A stretch of DNA of 64,000 bases from SHZL01 sp963708905 (GCA_963708905.1 CAVPUV010000009.1:1-64000); one strand, 5' to 3'; counted from the stretch's first letter, positions 42,981 through 51,224 are shown. Translations and numbers: made by a program. Notes: generated by a model from the letters alone, not told the origin.

Positions 42981-43502
42981 TTATAACTTTTCTGCATCAC
43001 GAGCCACACGAACCTGGTAGTTGATATTCAGCACTGCATCGTTTTCGCCAACGCTGAGGGCCAGAAGATCAATATTCGTTCGCCCAACTATCCAGGTGGC
43101 TGAAGCCTGATTGAGTAATCCTCGCTTGATGTCATTGGCGATTTCACGACCATACTTTGCGCGAAGTGCATCCGAGAGGGACTTATAGACCAGCAGCGCA
43201 TGATGGAAAGTGCGCCCTTTTCCAAGGGAGAGCATGACCTGGGTAAGTTTGTCCGATATGAAGTAGAACGATGCCGTGAAATTTTCATTGGCAATTTCTA
43301 CGTCATCTAGCCGTAGTTGCTCCACAGCGCCCGTGCCTAGCTCGGTTGCTTTTTCGGGACGAGTAGCAGTTGGCACAATCGCCTTGACTTGAGCGAGCGA
43401 CATTCCATATTCAGTGCCGCCCCATAACACCTGTGCGTGCGTGGGTGCCGGTGCCGAAACCGCCGACAGCACAAGCGCCAGAAAGAATAGTTTGCGGATC
43501 AT
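42981..43502 (-). CDS. Exported protein of unknown function (cassette gene)
   Basis: A 173-residue protein with signal peptide MIRKLFFLALVLSAVSAPAP. The mature part (QVLWGGTEYGMSLAQVKAIV, FTASFYFISDKLTQVMLSLG, LLNQASATWIVGRTNIDLLA) looks like a small periplasmic alpha/beta fold of the kind annotated as hypothetical in many bacteria. Its stop is followed by an attC in 4 bp, and the start lies just after the GTTAGGG box at 43510-43516. First gene of the array as seen here. Confidence 0.75.
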   Translation of the reverse strand: MIRKLFFLALVLSAVSAPAPTHAQVLWGGTEYGMSLAQVKAIVPTATRPEKATELGTGAVEQLRLDDVEIANENFTASFYFISDKLTQVMLSLGKGRTFHHALLVYKSLSDALRAKYGREIANDIKRGLLNQASATWIVGRTNIDLLALSVGENDAVLNINYQVRVARDAEKL

Positions 43503-43509
43503 CTAAGCA

Positions 43510-43568
43510 CCCTAACTTATAAGCATTTATCTGCTGTGCGCAGCATAGCGGATAAATGTCTGTTGGAC
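43510..43568 (-). repeat. attC: attC-like site of module copy 2 (array head)
   Basis: Minus strand: GTCCAAC (43562-43568) and GTTAGGG (43510-43516), both good core boxes, 59 bp apart; stems CATTTATCCGC and GCAGATAAATG pair with one mismatch. It precedes the first cassette gene. Confidence 0.8.
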
Positions 43569-43790
43569 TAAGCCGCCCATCAGACGGGCACATTATAGAT
43601 AGGGAAAAGTATTACGCAGATCGGTCGCGGCGCGGTTGTTGCTGCGCAACTCGGTATGTCGGCGGCGCCGTTCCGGTCCGCAGCGGCCATATGGGTCGTC
43701 CCTGTGGCGTTCGATGGGGTCCAATCTAGCGCTATTTTCCGGCAAAATCCAATCGCCGGGCGCACACCCACTCAGCCCTCTGCGGGGCTG
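43510..43790 (-). repeat. Duplicated promoter/mini-ORF/attC module, copy 2
   Basis: Homologue of 40245-40520. On the minus strand it has TTGGAT, 18 bp, TAGATT as promoter-like boxes (about 43752 to 43723), a 36-residue mini-ORF at 43580-43690 (MAAADRNGAADIPSCAATTA) and the attC-like hairpin. It points into the first cassette and could drive it. Whether the mini-ORF is translated is unknown. Confidence 0.7.
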
Positions 43791-43816
43791 TCGGCAACCG
43801 CATGTTGGCTATGGGC

Positions 43817-44086
43817 TCAGTGCCGGGTCACGCGCGCCAGTTCACCGTGGCTTGCGGCGCGGCGGAGCAGATCGACCATGCGGCCGCGGAAACGGCGTGA
43901 CAGAGCCTTCACCGGAAAGAGATAGTTGCCCTTGGTTGCCTTCCAGGTCCCGTTGCTCCGCAAGGCGCCGCCCGGAACCAGGCAATGCAGATGCACGTGT
44001 CGGTTCAGGTTTTGGCGAGCGGCCAACGACTGCTGGATGAAGTCCCTCGCACCTGCTAAGAAGCGGGCGCGGGGTGTTGAGTCCAC
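43817..44086 (-). pseudogene. IS91-type transposase fragment
   Basis: An 89-residue internal piece of an IS91-type (Y2 HUH) transposase. The HUH motif is in LNRHVHLHCLVPGGALRSNG, followed by the usual GTWKATKGNYLFPVKALSRR and FRGRMVDLLRRAA. N- and C-terminal parts, including the tyrosine pair, are absent. It lies between the second HicBA pair and the array head, where an integrase gene would be expected. Confidence 0.82.
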
Positions 44087-44095
44087 TTTCTCTTG

Positions 44096-44308
44096 TTACG
44101 CCGCAACTTCCACGTACTCGACAGCACTGCTGGGTTCCGGGATTGGCTGGTTATCTTCCTTCATTCCTTCCAGGTGAAACTGGATGGCCGCTCGAATTTC
44201 ATTCTCAGTTTCTTCAATGGTTTGGCCCGTGGCGATGCAACCTGGCAGGTCCGGGACATAGGCCGAAAAATTGGTGCCTGCGACTTCAATGACAACTGCG
44301 TATTTCAT
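44096..44308 (-). CDS. hicB: HicB-type antitoxin, short
   Basis: A 70-residue antitoxin: MKYAVVIEVAGTNFSAYVPD, LPGCIATGQTIEETENEIRA and AIQFHLEGMKEDNQPIPEPS are typical HicB, with no C-terminal DNA-binding domain. It follows hicA by 9 bp. Different in sequence from the HicB of the array, so the two pairs are not recent duplicates. Confidence 0.92.
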   Translation of the reverse strand: MKYAVVIEVAGTNFSAYVPDLPGCIATGQTIEETENEIRAAIQFHLEGMKEDNQPIPEPSSAVEYVEVAA

Positions 44309-44317
44309 AGCTTGTCT

Positions 44318-44503
44318 CTACTTCCAACCCGCTTGTTTATAAATGCTATTCAATGTTCCTGGCGCCAGATTATCACCAAGTTTGCCTGGAACGGTAACGC
44401 GCCCGGATTTTGCCGGATGTTTGAATTGACGATGACTGCCCTTGGTCCGCACGTGTTTCCACCCGCTTTTCTCCAGCATTTTTATCACATCTCTGACATT
44501 CAC
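44318..44503 (-). CDS. hicA: HicA-type mRNA interferase toxin
   Basis: A 61-residue toxin beginning MNVRDVIKMLEKSGWKHVRT, with the catalytic histidine in KGSHRQFKHPAKSGRVTVPG and the final helix LAPGTLNSIYKQAGWK. Complete. It forms a standard hicA-hicB pair; no attC was found for it, so it is outside the recognisable cassettes. Confidence 0.93.
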   Translation of the reverse strand: MNVRDVIKMLEKSGWKHVRTKGSHRQFKHPAKSGRVTVPGKLGDNLAPGTLNSIYKQAGWK

Positions 44504-44609
44504 TCTGCTTTATTAGCAAGGAGTGATTTGGCCTGATATCGGCTTTCCCCTTCAATCGTTGTAAGAGAACCCGGCTAATTCATGGATAACCAGGATAATT
44601 GCACCGTTT

Positions 44610-44955
44610 TTAGCTTTTGCGCAAAATGACGTGCGCCGCATTGTAACCGGGCGCCCCGGTAACCCCGCCGCCCGGGTGCGTGCCGGCCCCACACAAGTAC
44701 AAACCATCAACCGGCGTTTTGTACCGTGCCCAGCCTGCAACCGGGCGCATGAAGAACAACTGGTCCAGGCGGATATCGCCGTGGAAGATATTGCCTTCGG
44801 TGATGCCGAAGCGGCGTTCCAGGTCGAGCGGGGTAATCACATCCCGGCCCACAACCGCTGCCGGCACATTCGGCGCGTATTTCCCGATGATTTCCACCAC
44901 GCGGTCACCGAGAGCTTCGCGTTGTTCATCCCAGGTGCCGCCGGGCAGATGCGCG
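44610..44955 (-). pseudogene. FAD-dependent oxidoreductase (phytoene desaturase-like), C-terminal remnant
   Basis: Reads LPGGTWDEQREALGDRVVEI, then GKYAPNVPAAVVGRDVITPL and the FAD-binding end VDGLYLCGAGTHPGGGVTGA, PGYNAAHVILRKS. This matches the last quarter of CrtI-like oxidoreductases. The N-terminal three quarters, with the dinucleotide motif, are missing. The break lies at about 44950 where the sequence passes into a Rieske oxygenase gene. Confidence 0.85.
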
Positions 44956-45214
44956 CGCCGCGGTGGCGGCAGACGTTGTAGAACGCTTTCAGTTCGGACT
45001 GTTCATTGCGCAGCAGCAGGATGCTTTCACCGTACAGATCCAGCACCTTGTGATCGCCGGGGGCGGGCAGTTCTTCCTCGCGCCCGGCACAGATCCATTC
45101 GCGCATGAAGATGTGCTCGCGCTCCAGCGCATAGTACTTGTCCCGCAGGTACCAGGAAGACGGCAGGGTGGGCTCCAGGCCGGGCAGGGCATTGGGTTCG
45201 CTGGCGGTGGACAT
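44837..45214 (-). pseudogene. Rieske aromatic-ring hydroxylating oxygenase alpha subunit, N-terminal remnant
   Basis: Starts MSTASEPNALPGLEPTLPSS, WYLRDKYYALEREHIFMREW and continues to the first half of the Rieske site, YNVCRHRGARIC. Then the frame leaves the family, without the second Cys-His pair or the catalytic iron domain. Intact alpha subunits have about 350-400 residues. The fusion to the FAD oxidoreductase end through a short shared ATCTGCCCGGCGG suggests a deletion between two formerly neighbouring genes. Confidence 0.85.
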
Positions 45215-45338
45215 CGGTTTCAGCTCGCAGGGGCTAGCTATGAGCCTTGTATTGTGAACAGGATTCTTCGCCGGTTCCACCAGCGCAAGGTTTCAATGCC
45301 GGGGTATGGGCCGCAGCTATGGTGCCGGCCCTGGCCTT

Positions 45339-45359
45339 GATAATTAATATTTAATTATC
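45339..45359. promoter_or_regulatory. AT-rich palindrome between divergent genes
   Basis: GATAATTAA and TTAATTATC form perfect 9-bp arms around TAT, 27 bp before the HTH-ATPase regulator start and about 125 bp before the divergent oxygenase remnant. It may be an operator, possibly for the adjacent HTH protein; that is inference. Confidence 0.45.
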
Positions 45360-45385
45360 TTGCGAATAACTTTACAATCTGCAGC

Positions 45386-46408
45386 ATGCGCCATCCTGAT
45401 TCGAAACGCGATGCGGTGCGCGAATATGTAGCTGAACACCCGTCCGCCACCGGCCCGGAACTCGCGCAACACCTGGGCATCAGCCGGCAGGCGGTGAGCC
45501 TGCACCTGCGCAGGCTGATTGCCGCGGGAGAAATATTCAAAACCGGCTCGACCCGCGCGGCGCGGTATTTTCCCGGCGATGCGGCGCCGCAAGCTCGCCG
45601 CATCAAACGCGAACTGGCTCTTGCCGGCCTTGATGAAGCGCAGGTCTACGAACAGTTTGCGATCACGCTGAACCTTTCCCGCCTGGCGGAAAATGTCGCG
45701 GCGATTGTGCACTACGCATTTACCGAGATGTTGAACAACGCCATCGACCACTCGATGGCGGACCGCTGCAGCGTGGAAGTCCTGCTGGATGCTGCCAGGA
45801 TACGCTTCGGCATCAGGGACGGCGGCATCGGCGCATTTCATTCCATTGCGGAAAAGTTTGCGCTGGCGGATGAGCACGCCGCGATGATCGAATTGATCAA
45901 GGGCAAGACCACCACAAAGCCCGATGCGCATTCGGGGGAAGGTATTTTCTTCGTGTCGCGCGCGGCCGACCGTTTTGTGCTCAGATCCCATCGACTGCAG
46001 ATTGAGTGGGACCGGGCACGCGATGACATGTTTGTGTCCACTCCCCGGTTCATCGAAGGCACGCTCGTGCAGTTTGAACTTCTGCTGGATTCGCGCACCC
46101 GGCTGGAAGACATATTCGGTGAATTTGCACCGGAGAAATACGACTTCAAGTTTGAGAAAACCCGGGTCCTGGTCAAGCTGTTGCAACGTGAATATGTTTC
46201 CCGCTCGGAAGCCAAGCGGCTGTTGCACAACCTCGACAAATTCTCCGAAATCGAACTGGACATGCGCGAAGTCAAACAGGTCGGCCAGGGGTTTGTGGAC
46301 GAGGTGTTCCGGGTATTCGCCGCGGCACATCCGGCAATCATTATCCGCTCGACCAACGCCTCCGCGGCGGTCGATGCTATGATCCGGCATGTCAAAGCCG
46401 ATGCTTGA
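45386..46408 (+). CDS. HTH - GHKL ATPase - STAS-like (DUF4325) fusion regulator
   Basis: A 340-residue protein with three parts. Residues about 8-65 are a winged HTH (AEHPSATGPELAQHLGISRQ, AVSLHLRRLIAAGEIF). Residues about 80-200 are a GHKL ATPase: N-box HYAFTEMLNNAIDHS, G1 box IRDGGIGAF, G2-like HSGEGIFFVSRAAD. Residues about 255-335 form a DUF4325 STAS-like domain (VSRSEAKRLLHNLDKFSEIE, LDMREVKQVGQGFVDEVFRV). No phosphoacceptor histidine is obvious, so it is more like an anti-sigma or partner-switch ATPase fused to its own DNA-binding domain. Target unknown. Confidence 0.82.
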   Translation: MRHPDSKRDAVREYVAEHPSATGPELAQHLGISRQAVSLHLRRLIAAGEIFKTGSTRAARYFPGDAAPQARRIKRELALAGLDEAQVYEQFAITLNLSRLAENVAAIVHYAFTEMLNNAIDHSMADRCSVEVLLDAARIRFGIRDGGIGAFHSIAEKFALADEHAAMIELIKGKTTTKPDAHSGEGIFFVSRAADRFVLRSHRLQIEWDRARDDMFVSTPRFIEGTLVQFELLLDSRTRLEDIFGEFAPEKYDFKFEKTRVLVKLLQREYVSRSEAKRLLHNLDKFSEIELDMREVKQVGQGFVDEVFRVFAAAHPAIIIRSTNASAAVDAMIRHVKADA

Positions 46409-46430
46409 GAACAAACAATAACTAGTGACC

Positions 46431-46568
46431 GTCCATAAACGCCACATGCCAACGCGGCACACGGATGTGCCGCCATTTTCGATGACGTATTCATTGAAAA
46501 TGTGAGCGCAGCAAAACCACGTTTTTGCGTAGCGAATCCATAACGGGCAGGGATGCCCGTTTATGGAC
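46431..46568. repeat. Cloverleaf-like multi-hairpin palindrome
   Basis: Outer arms GTCCATAAACG (46431-46441) and CGTTTATGGAC (46558-46568) pair perfectly. Inside are GCGGCACA/TGTGCCGC (46454-46473), ATTTTCGATGA/TCATTGAAAAT, CGCAGCAAAA with GTTTTTGCG, and ACGGGCA/TGCCCGT with GGGA loop. Several stems match those at 12951-13000. It precedes the MFS gene by about 28 bp. Confidence 0.8.
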
Positions 46569-46596
46569 AGACATTAACAAGCGGAGAGACTTCCTC

Positions 46597-47916
46597 ATGA
46601 CCGTAACCGTTAGCACGGGTCCACCCCTGGCGATGGCGCGGCCCAGCAACGTGCGCTGGCGCATCCTGGCCATCCTGGTGTTCGTCAGTTTCGTTTCCTA
46701 CGTATTGCGCGGCAATCTTTCCATTGCCGCACCCGGCATGATGGCCGACCTGCAACTGACGGAAATCCAGTGGGGCTGGGTGATGTCGGCGTTTCCGCTC
46801 GGTTATGCGCTGTTCCAATTTCCCGGCGGATTGTTTGGCGACCGCTTCGGGCCGCGCAAGGCGCTGACCCTGATTGCCGTGGCCTGGGCCGTGCTGATCA
46901 TCATCACCAGCCTGGTGCCGGGCCGGGCAGCGGCGTCGGGCCCGTTGATTCTGTTCACCTTGCTGGCGGTGCAGTTCTGTGTCGGCATGGTGCATGCGCC
47001 GATTTTCCCGGTGACCAATGTCAGCATCGAGCGCTGGTTCCCGGTCAATGGCTGGGCTTTTCCGACCGGTCTGACCAGTTCCGGCCTCACCGTGGGCCTG
47101 GCGGTCACAGCTTCGCTGCTGCCTTGGCTGATGGGTCAGTTTGGCTGGCGCACTTCCTTCATCATCCTGGCGCCCTTTGGTTTTATCGGCGCGGCACTGT
47201 GGTGGTGGTATGCGCGCGACGATCCGGCGCAGCACCGTGCAATCAATGCCGCCGAGATTGCCTTGATTGCGTCCAACCACGGAGAGCACCACGCGGTGGA
47301 ACGGCAGCCGGCCTGGCTGCGGGTATTGAAAAACCGCAATGTGCTGCTGCTCACCCTGAGCTATGCCTGCATGAATTTCGTTTTCTACGTGGTGTTCAGC
47401 TGGGGCTTTTACTACCTGGTGACGGTCAGGGGTTTTGCCGCGCAGGAAGCCGGTTTTCTCACCTCGGCCCAATGGATTGGCGCGGGTGCCGGCGCGGCGC
47501 TGGGCGGCTGGTTCTGTGACCTGCAGTGCCGCAGGATCGGGCTGCGCTGGGGCTGCCGCCTGCCGATCATCATCGGCATGGTCACCTCCGCTGCGCTGCT
47601 GATCGGCGTGGCTGTCAGCCCCAATGCCTATGTCGCTGCGGGCATGCTGGGGCTGTGCTTTTTCTTCAACCAGACCACGGAAGGCGCTTACTGGGCCAGC
47701 AGTATTGCCATCGGCGGCCGTCACGCCGGCGCTGCCGGCGGCCTGATGAACACCGGCGCCAATGGCATGGGCTTCGTCAACGCGATTTTGCTGTCGGTGG
47801 TGGCGCAATACTTTGGCTGGCCGATGGCGATTGCCATTGGCGCCGGCTTCGCCCTGGCCGGCGCCGGACTGATATTGCTGGTACGGGCCGATCAGACCGT
47901 CGACGAACTTGCTTAA
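46597..47916 (+). CDS. MFS transporter, anion:cation symporter type
   Basis: A 439-residue 12-helix transporter, ATG at 46597. Landmarks are VSYVLRGNLSIAAPGMMADL, WGWVMSAFPLGYALFQFPGG, LFGDRFGPRKALTLIAVAW (the MFS A-motif) and SIAIGGRHAGAAGGLMNTGA in the second half, as in organic-anion symporters. It overlaps the DgcN-like gene by 4 bp tail to tail. It likely imports a carboxylate or amino-acid derivative for the neighbouring catabolic genes. Confidence 0.92.
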   Translation: MTVTVSTGPPLAMARPSNVRWRILAILVFVSFVSYVLRGNLSIAAPGMMADLQLTEIQWGWVMSAFPLGYALFQFPGGLFGDRFGPRKALTLIAVAWAVLIIITSLVPGRAAASGPLILFTLLAVQFCVGMVHAPIFPVTNVSIERWFPVNGWAFPTGLTSSGLTVGLAVTASLLPWLMGQFGWRTSFIILAPFGFIGAALWWWYARDDPAQHRAINAAEIALIASNHGEHHAVERQPAWLRVLKNRNVLLLTLSYACMNFVFYVVFSWGFYYLVTVRGFAAQEAGFLTSAQWIGAGAGAALGGWFCDLQCRRIGLRWGCRLPIIIGMVTSAALLIGVAVSPNAYVAAGMLGLCFFFNQTTEGAYWASSIAIGGRHAGAAGGLMNTGANGMGFVNAILLSVVAQYFGWPMAIAIGAGFALAGAGLILLVRADQTVDELA

Positions 47917-48917
47917 AGGCGGTCGAGCAGGGCCTGCACGCCGGTGGCGATCGGATCGACGCAGAGCAGGCCGGTTTCCTCGTTGTAATGGGCCAGTACG
48001 TTGGCTCTTGCCGCCGGGCTGAGGCCGGCGGTATTGATGCTGAGGCCAATACAACGCGCGGCGGGATTGGTCAGCGCCGCCGCTTCTTCGTATCTGCGGA
48101 TACATTCTTCCAGCGGCGGAATGGGATAATCCGGATAGTCCTCGATGACCGTGCGCCCGGCCTGATGGCAGAGCACCAGCGCATCGGGTTGCGAGCCATG
48201 CAGCAAGCCCAGCGTGACCGCCGCATAGGCGGGATGAAACAGCGAGCCCTGACCTTCGATCACATCCCAGTGTTCCGGGGCGTTGTCCGGCGACAAAACT
48301 TCGGCTGCGCCGGAGAGGAAATCGCATACCACCGCATCGATCGGCATGCCGCCACCGGCGATCATGATGCCGGTCTGGCCGGTGGCGCGGAAAGTCGCAT
48401 CCATGCCTTTTTCCAGCATGGCGCCATGCAAGGCGAGGGCGGTATATTTCTTGCCCACGGCACAGTCGGTGCCGACCATCAATATGCGCTTGCCGCTGCG
48501 CTTTCTGCCGCTGGCTGCGGGGATACCTGCTGGCGGCCGGCGGATATCGATCAGCTTGCGTCCGCTGCGGACGGCGGCAGCGGCCAGCGCCGGAATGGAC
48601 GCCAGCGGCATGTGCATGCCGCTGACGATATCCAGTCCCGCTTCCAGGGCTTCAATCAGGGTCCGGGTCCATTCCGGCTGCAGCGCGCCGCCGACCGGCG
48701 CAACGCCAATGATCAGGCTGCGCGCGCCAGCGGCCTGGGCTTCGACAACGGTCATGTCCGGCAGGCCGAGGTCCGCCGCGCATGTGGGGTAACGCAGCTG
48801 CGCCAGGCAGTTTCCCCGCCGCCAGTCCACCAGGCCGTGGCCGGTTTTGGCATGGAGATTATCCCTGGCATTGCCGAGGAAAATCAGCCAGGGTGCATCG
48901 AACGTGATCGGGTTCAA
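47913..48917 (-). CDS. DUF1611 / DgcN-family protein
   Basis: A 334-residue protein. The N-terminal domain has DNLHAKTGHGLVDWRRGNCL; the C-terminal P-loop-type domain has ILMVGTDCAVGKKYTALALH and HWDVIEGQGSLFHPAYAAVT. In characterised relatives DgcN is an N-acetyltransferase of D-glutamate catabolism acting with DgcA. No dgcA is adjacent here, so the substrate is not certain. Next to an FAD amine/amino-acid oxidase, a role in D-amino acid or amine use is plausible. Confidence 0.85.
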   Translation of the reverse strand: MNPITFDAPWLIFLGNARDNLHAKTGHGLVDWRRGNCLAQLRYPTCAADLGLPDMTVVEAQAAGARSLIIGVAPVGGALQPEWTRTLIEALEAGLDIVSGMHMPLASIPALAAAAVRSGRKLIDIRRPPAGIPAASGRKRSGKRILMVGTDCAVGKKYTALALHGAMLEKGMDATFRATGQTGIMIAGGGMPIDAVVCDFLSGAAEVLSPDNAPEHWDVIEGQGSLFHPAYAAVTLGLLHGSQPDALVLCHQAGRTVIEDYPDYPIPPLEECIRRYEEAAALTNPAARCIGLSINTAGLSPAARANVLAHYNEETGLLCVDPIATGVQALLDRL

Positions 48918-48931
48918 AGTGGTTCCCTCTT

Positions 48932-50220
48932 TCAGAGCATGTCCCGCAGCCGATAATACAGCATACCCAGCGCAATCATCTGGTTGCCGAAGCGTTGCCG
49001 CCGGGGACGCGGATCTGCGGCATTTTGGCGAACAGGTCGAAGCGCTCCAGGGTACCGCCGATCGCGTCGGCGACGATCTCGCCCATCACGTGCGTGGCGT
49101 TGACGCCGTGCCCGGAATAGCCCTGCAGGTAGTAAATGTTGTCATCGATGCGCCCGACCATCGGTATGCGGCGGATGACGATGCCGATGCTGCCGCCCCA
49201 TTCGTAGTCGATGCGCACGCCCTTGAGCTGCGGGTAGACCTGCAGCATGCGCGGTTCGATCGAGGCGCGGATGCTGGCCGGTACGCGGCCGGAATAATTG
49301 CAGCGCCCGCCGTACAGCAGGCGCCCGTCCGCGGACAGGCGGTAGTAGTCGAGGATGTGGTTGAGCTCGCACACCGCCAGGTCCAGTGGGTTGATCTCAC
49401 GCCGCGTTGCTGGCGGCAAGGGTTCGGTGGCAATGATGAAGCTGCCGGCCTGGAAGGTGGTGCCGGACAGCCGTTGTTGCTCCAGTTGATGGTAAATATG
49501 ACCGGCCAGAACCACCGCATCCGCCTCGACATGACCCAGTGCGGTTTCAATTCGGGGCCTGCGGCCGTGACGGATAGCGCTGACGGGGGATTGCTCGAAG
49601 ATCTGCACGCCGAGACTGCTGGCGGCGCGGGCCTCGCCGAGGCACAGGTTCAGCGGGTGCAGATGGCCGTTGCGCATATTGATCATGCCGCCCACGTAGG
49701 CATCGGTGCCGAGTGTTGCCTGCGTTTGCTGGCGCGAAAGCAGGCGGTATTCCCAGGGAAATCCGTGTTGTTGCAGGCTGGCGTAATCTGCTTCCAGGTC
49801 ACGGAACTGGCGCGCTTTGCTGGCTACGTCGATGTAGCCCATTTTCAGATCGCAGGCGATGCCATATTTCGCCACGCGTTGCAGGATGATTTCATGGCCG
49901 CGCCAGCGCATGTCCCACACCTGGCTGGCCACCTGTTGGCCGCAGCGCCTGACGATTCTGCGCTCGCCGCTGATGCCGCCGATGAACTGGCCGCCGTTGC
50001 GGCCCGAAGCGCCCCAGCCGATGCGGTTGGCTTCGACCAGCGCGACCTTGTAGCCACGCTCGGCCAGGCTCAGTGCGGCAGCAAGGCCGCTGAAACCGCC
50101 ACCGACAATGCAGATATCCGCGCTGTGCGCACCCTGCAATGGCGGGTAGGCGGTTTTCTCATTGGCACTGGCGGCGTAATAGGACGCCGTGTGTTCCTGC
50201 TGCTGGTGTTGCGCTTGCAT
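48932..50220 (-). CDS. FAD-dependent amine/amino-acid oxidase (PuuB-like), C-terminal frameshift
   Basis: A DAO-fold flavoprotein. The dinucleotide motif is ADICIVGGGFSGLAAALSLA (about residues 34-53), followed by NRIGWGASGRNGGQ, typical of gamma-glutamylputrescine oxidase-like enzymes, and the C-terminal FAD motif GYSGHGVNATHVMGEIVADA. As read, the frame stops at 48976 after GGNASATR. One base shift near 49000 restores QRFGNQMIALGMLYYRLRDM and a stop at 48932, the usual family ending. The error is near a CCCC run, so it may be a sequencing artefact. Confidence 0.88.
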
Positions 50221-50345
50221 GGGAATTCTCGCCGTAGACCTGGGCAGAGTAACATTTTCCCCGCCGAAACAGGTGGGTCTGCGTCAAGAGAAAATGTTAC
50301 TCTGAACCCGCCAGAATTGGCCCGTCCGAATGGGGAAAAGACATA

Positions 50346-51224
50346 TTGATTCGCTTCAGGGATGCCCTGCGTACACAGAAATTCGCACTCAGTGCCGACC
50401 TGGCCCTGGGGCGCAGCACGGATGCGCCAGAGGTAGTACGGCAGGCCAGGCTGTTGCGGCCGGCATTCGATGCCATCCAGGTGCCGGACAGCCACGATGG
50501 CCGTTTGCAAATGTCCACCCAGGCGGCGGCGGTATTGTTGCTGGGGGAGGGCGTTGACCCGCTGGTGCACGTCACCGGTCGCGACCGCAACCGTATCGCG
50601 CTGGAAAATGACCTGCTGGGCCTGGCCGTGCTCGGTGTCACCAGCATACTGGTGACGCGCGGCGAAGAGCTTTCCACCGCCTATCGCCCGCCGACCAAAC
50701 AGGTGTTCGAACTCAGCGGCGAAGACCTCGTGACCACGGCGCGCCAGCTCGGCGAGGATGAATCCATACGCGGGGCTCCTGGCTTCCTGATCGGCACCGC
50801 CGCAACCGTGTTCAACCCGAAAGAAACCTGGAAGCCCAAATCGCTGGCGGCACGGGTGGAGGCCGGCGCCGGGTTCATCCAGACGCAGATCTGTTTCAAC
50901 ATGAAGGCGCTGCGCCGTTACATGGATCGTCTGGTAGAGGCGAAGCTCACCTGGCGCTGCGCCATCATGGGCGGGGTGGCGGTGCTGCCGGACGCGGCTT
51001 CTGCGCGCCTGCTGAAGGAAGGCCTCAGTGGCGCTGCTGTCCCGGAAAAAATTATCCGCCGCCTGGAACAGGCGCGGGATCCGCAACTCGAAGGCATCAG
51101 GCTGTGCGCCGAGACCCTGCAGAAGCTGCGGGAAATACCCGGCATTTCCGGCGCCAACCTGATGACCCCGGGTGACCCGGCAACGCTGCTCGAGGCGGTG
51201 CGCGCGGCCGGTTTGAGAACTTGA
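50346..51224 (+). CDS. Methylenetetrahydrofolate reductase family protein
   Basis: A 292-residue TIM-barrel flavoprotein. Segments FDAIQVPDSHDGRLQMSTQA, LVHVTGRDRNRIALENDLLG, LAVLGVTSILVTRGEELSTA and AGAGFIQTQICFNMKALRRY follow the MetF pattern. It would reduce 5,10-methylene-THF to 5-methyl-THF or work in the reverse sense in demethylation pathways. The start is a TTG with GGGGAAAAG upstream. Lying beside an amine oxidase, it may handle one-carbon units released by N-demethylation; this is inference. Confidence 0.88.
   Translation: MIRFRDALRTQKFALSADLALGRSTDAPEVVRQARLLRPAFDAIQVPDSHDGRLQMSTQAAAVLLLGEGVDPLVHVTGRDRNRIALENDLLGLAVLGVTSILVTRGEELSTAYRPPTKQVFELSGEDLVTTARQLGEDESIRGAPGFLIGTAATVFNPKETWKPKSLAARVEAGAGFIQTQICFNMKALRRYMDRLVEAKLTWRCAIMGGVAVLPDAASARLLKEGLSGAAVPEKIIRRLEQARDPQLEGIRLCAETLQKLREIPGISGANLMTPGDPATLLEAVRAAGLRT

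Larger units (their letters stand above)
28803..43790 (-). mobile_element. Integron gene-cassette array without integrase in the window (CALIN-like)
   Basis: About 14 imperfect inverted repeats of attC type (outer boxes RYYYAAC and GTTRRRY) are spread over 15 kb. Orientation is fixed by the site at 34171-34231, whose minus strand follows the 60-bp aadA-type attC arrangement (GCCTAACAATTCATTCAAGC at one end, CGGCTTAACTCAGGCGTTGA at the other). Most genes lie on the minus strand with stops abutting or overlapping the first attC box. No integrase gene is found in the window. Insertions include a group II intron, an IS4-like element, a RAYT gene and IS91-type remnants. Exact outer limits are uncertain. 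Confidence 0.85.

Noticed and set aside
28700..44100. CRISPR array as an explanation of the repeats
   Set aside because: Repeats differ in length (59-97 bp) and sequence, are imperfect palindromes, and are spaced by genes, which fits attC and not CRISPR.
43600..45300. Integron integrase gene expected upstream of the array head
   Set aside because: Both strands were read for tyrosine-recombinase motifs; only IS91-type and HicBA sequences are present.
46561..48327. 588-codon open frame on the minus strand
   Set aside because: It is antisense to the MFS gene over most of its length, has Gln/Arg/Pro-rich low-complexity translation, and no domain; a GC-rich shadow frame.
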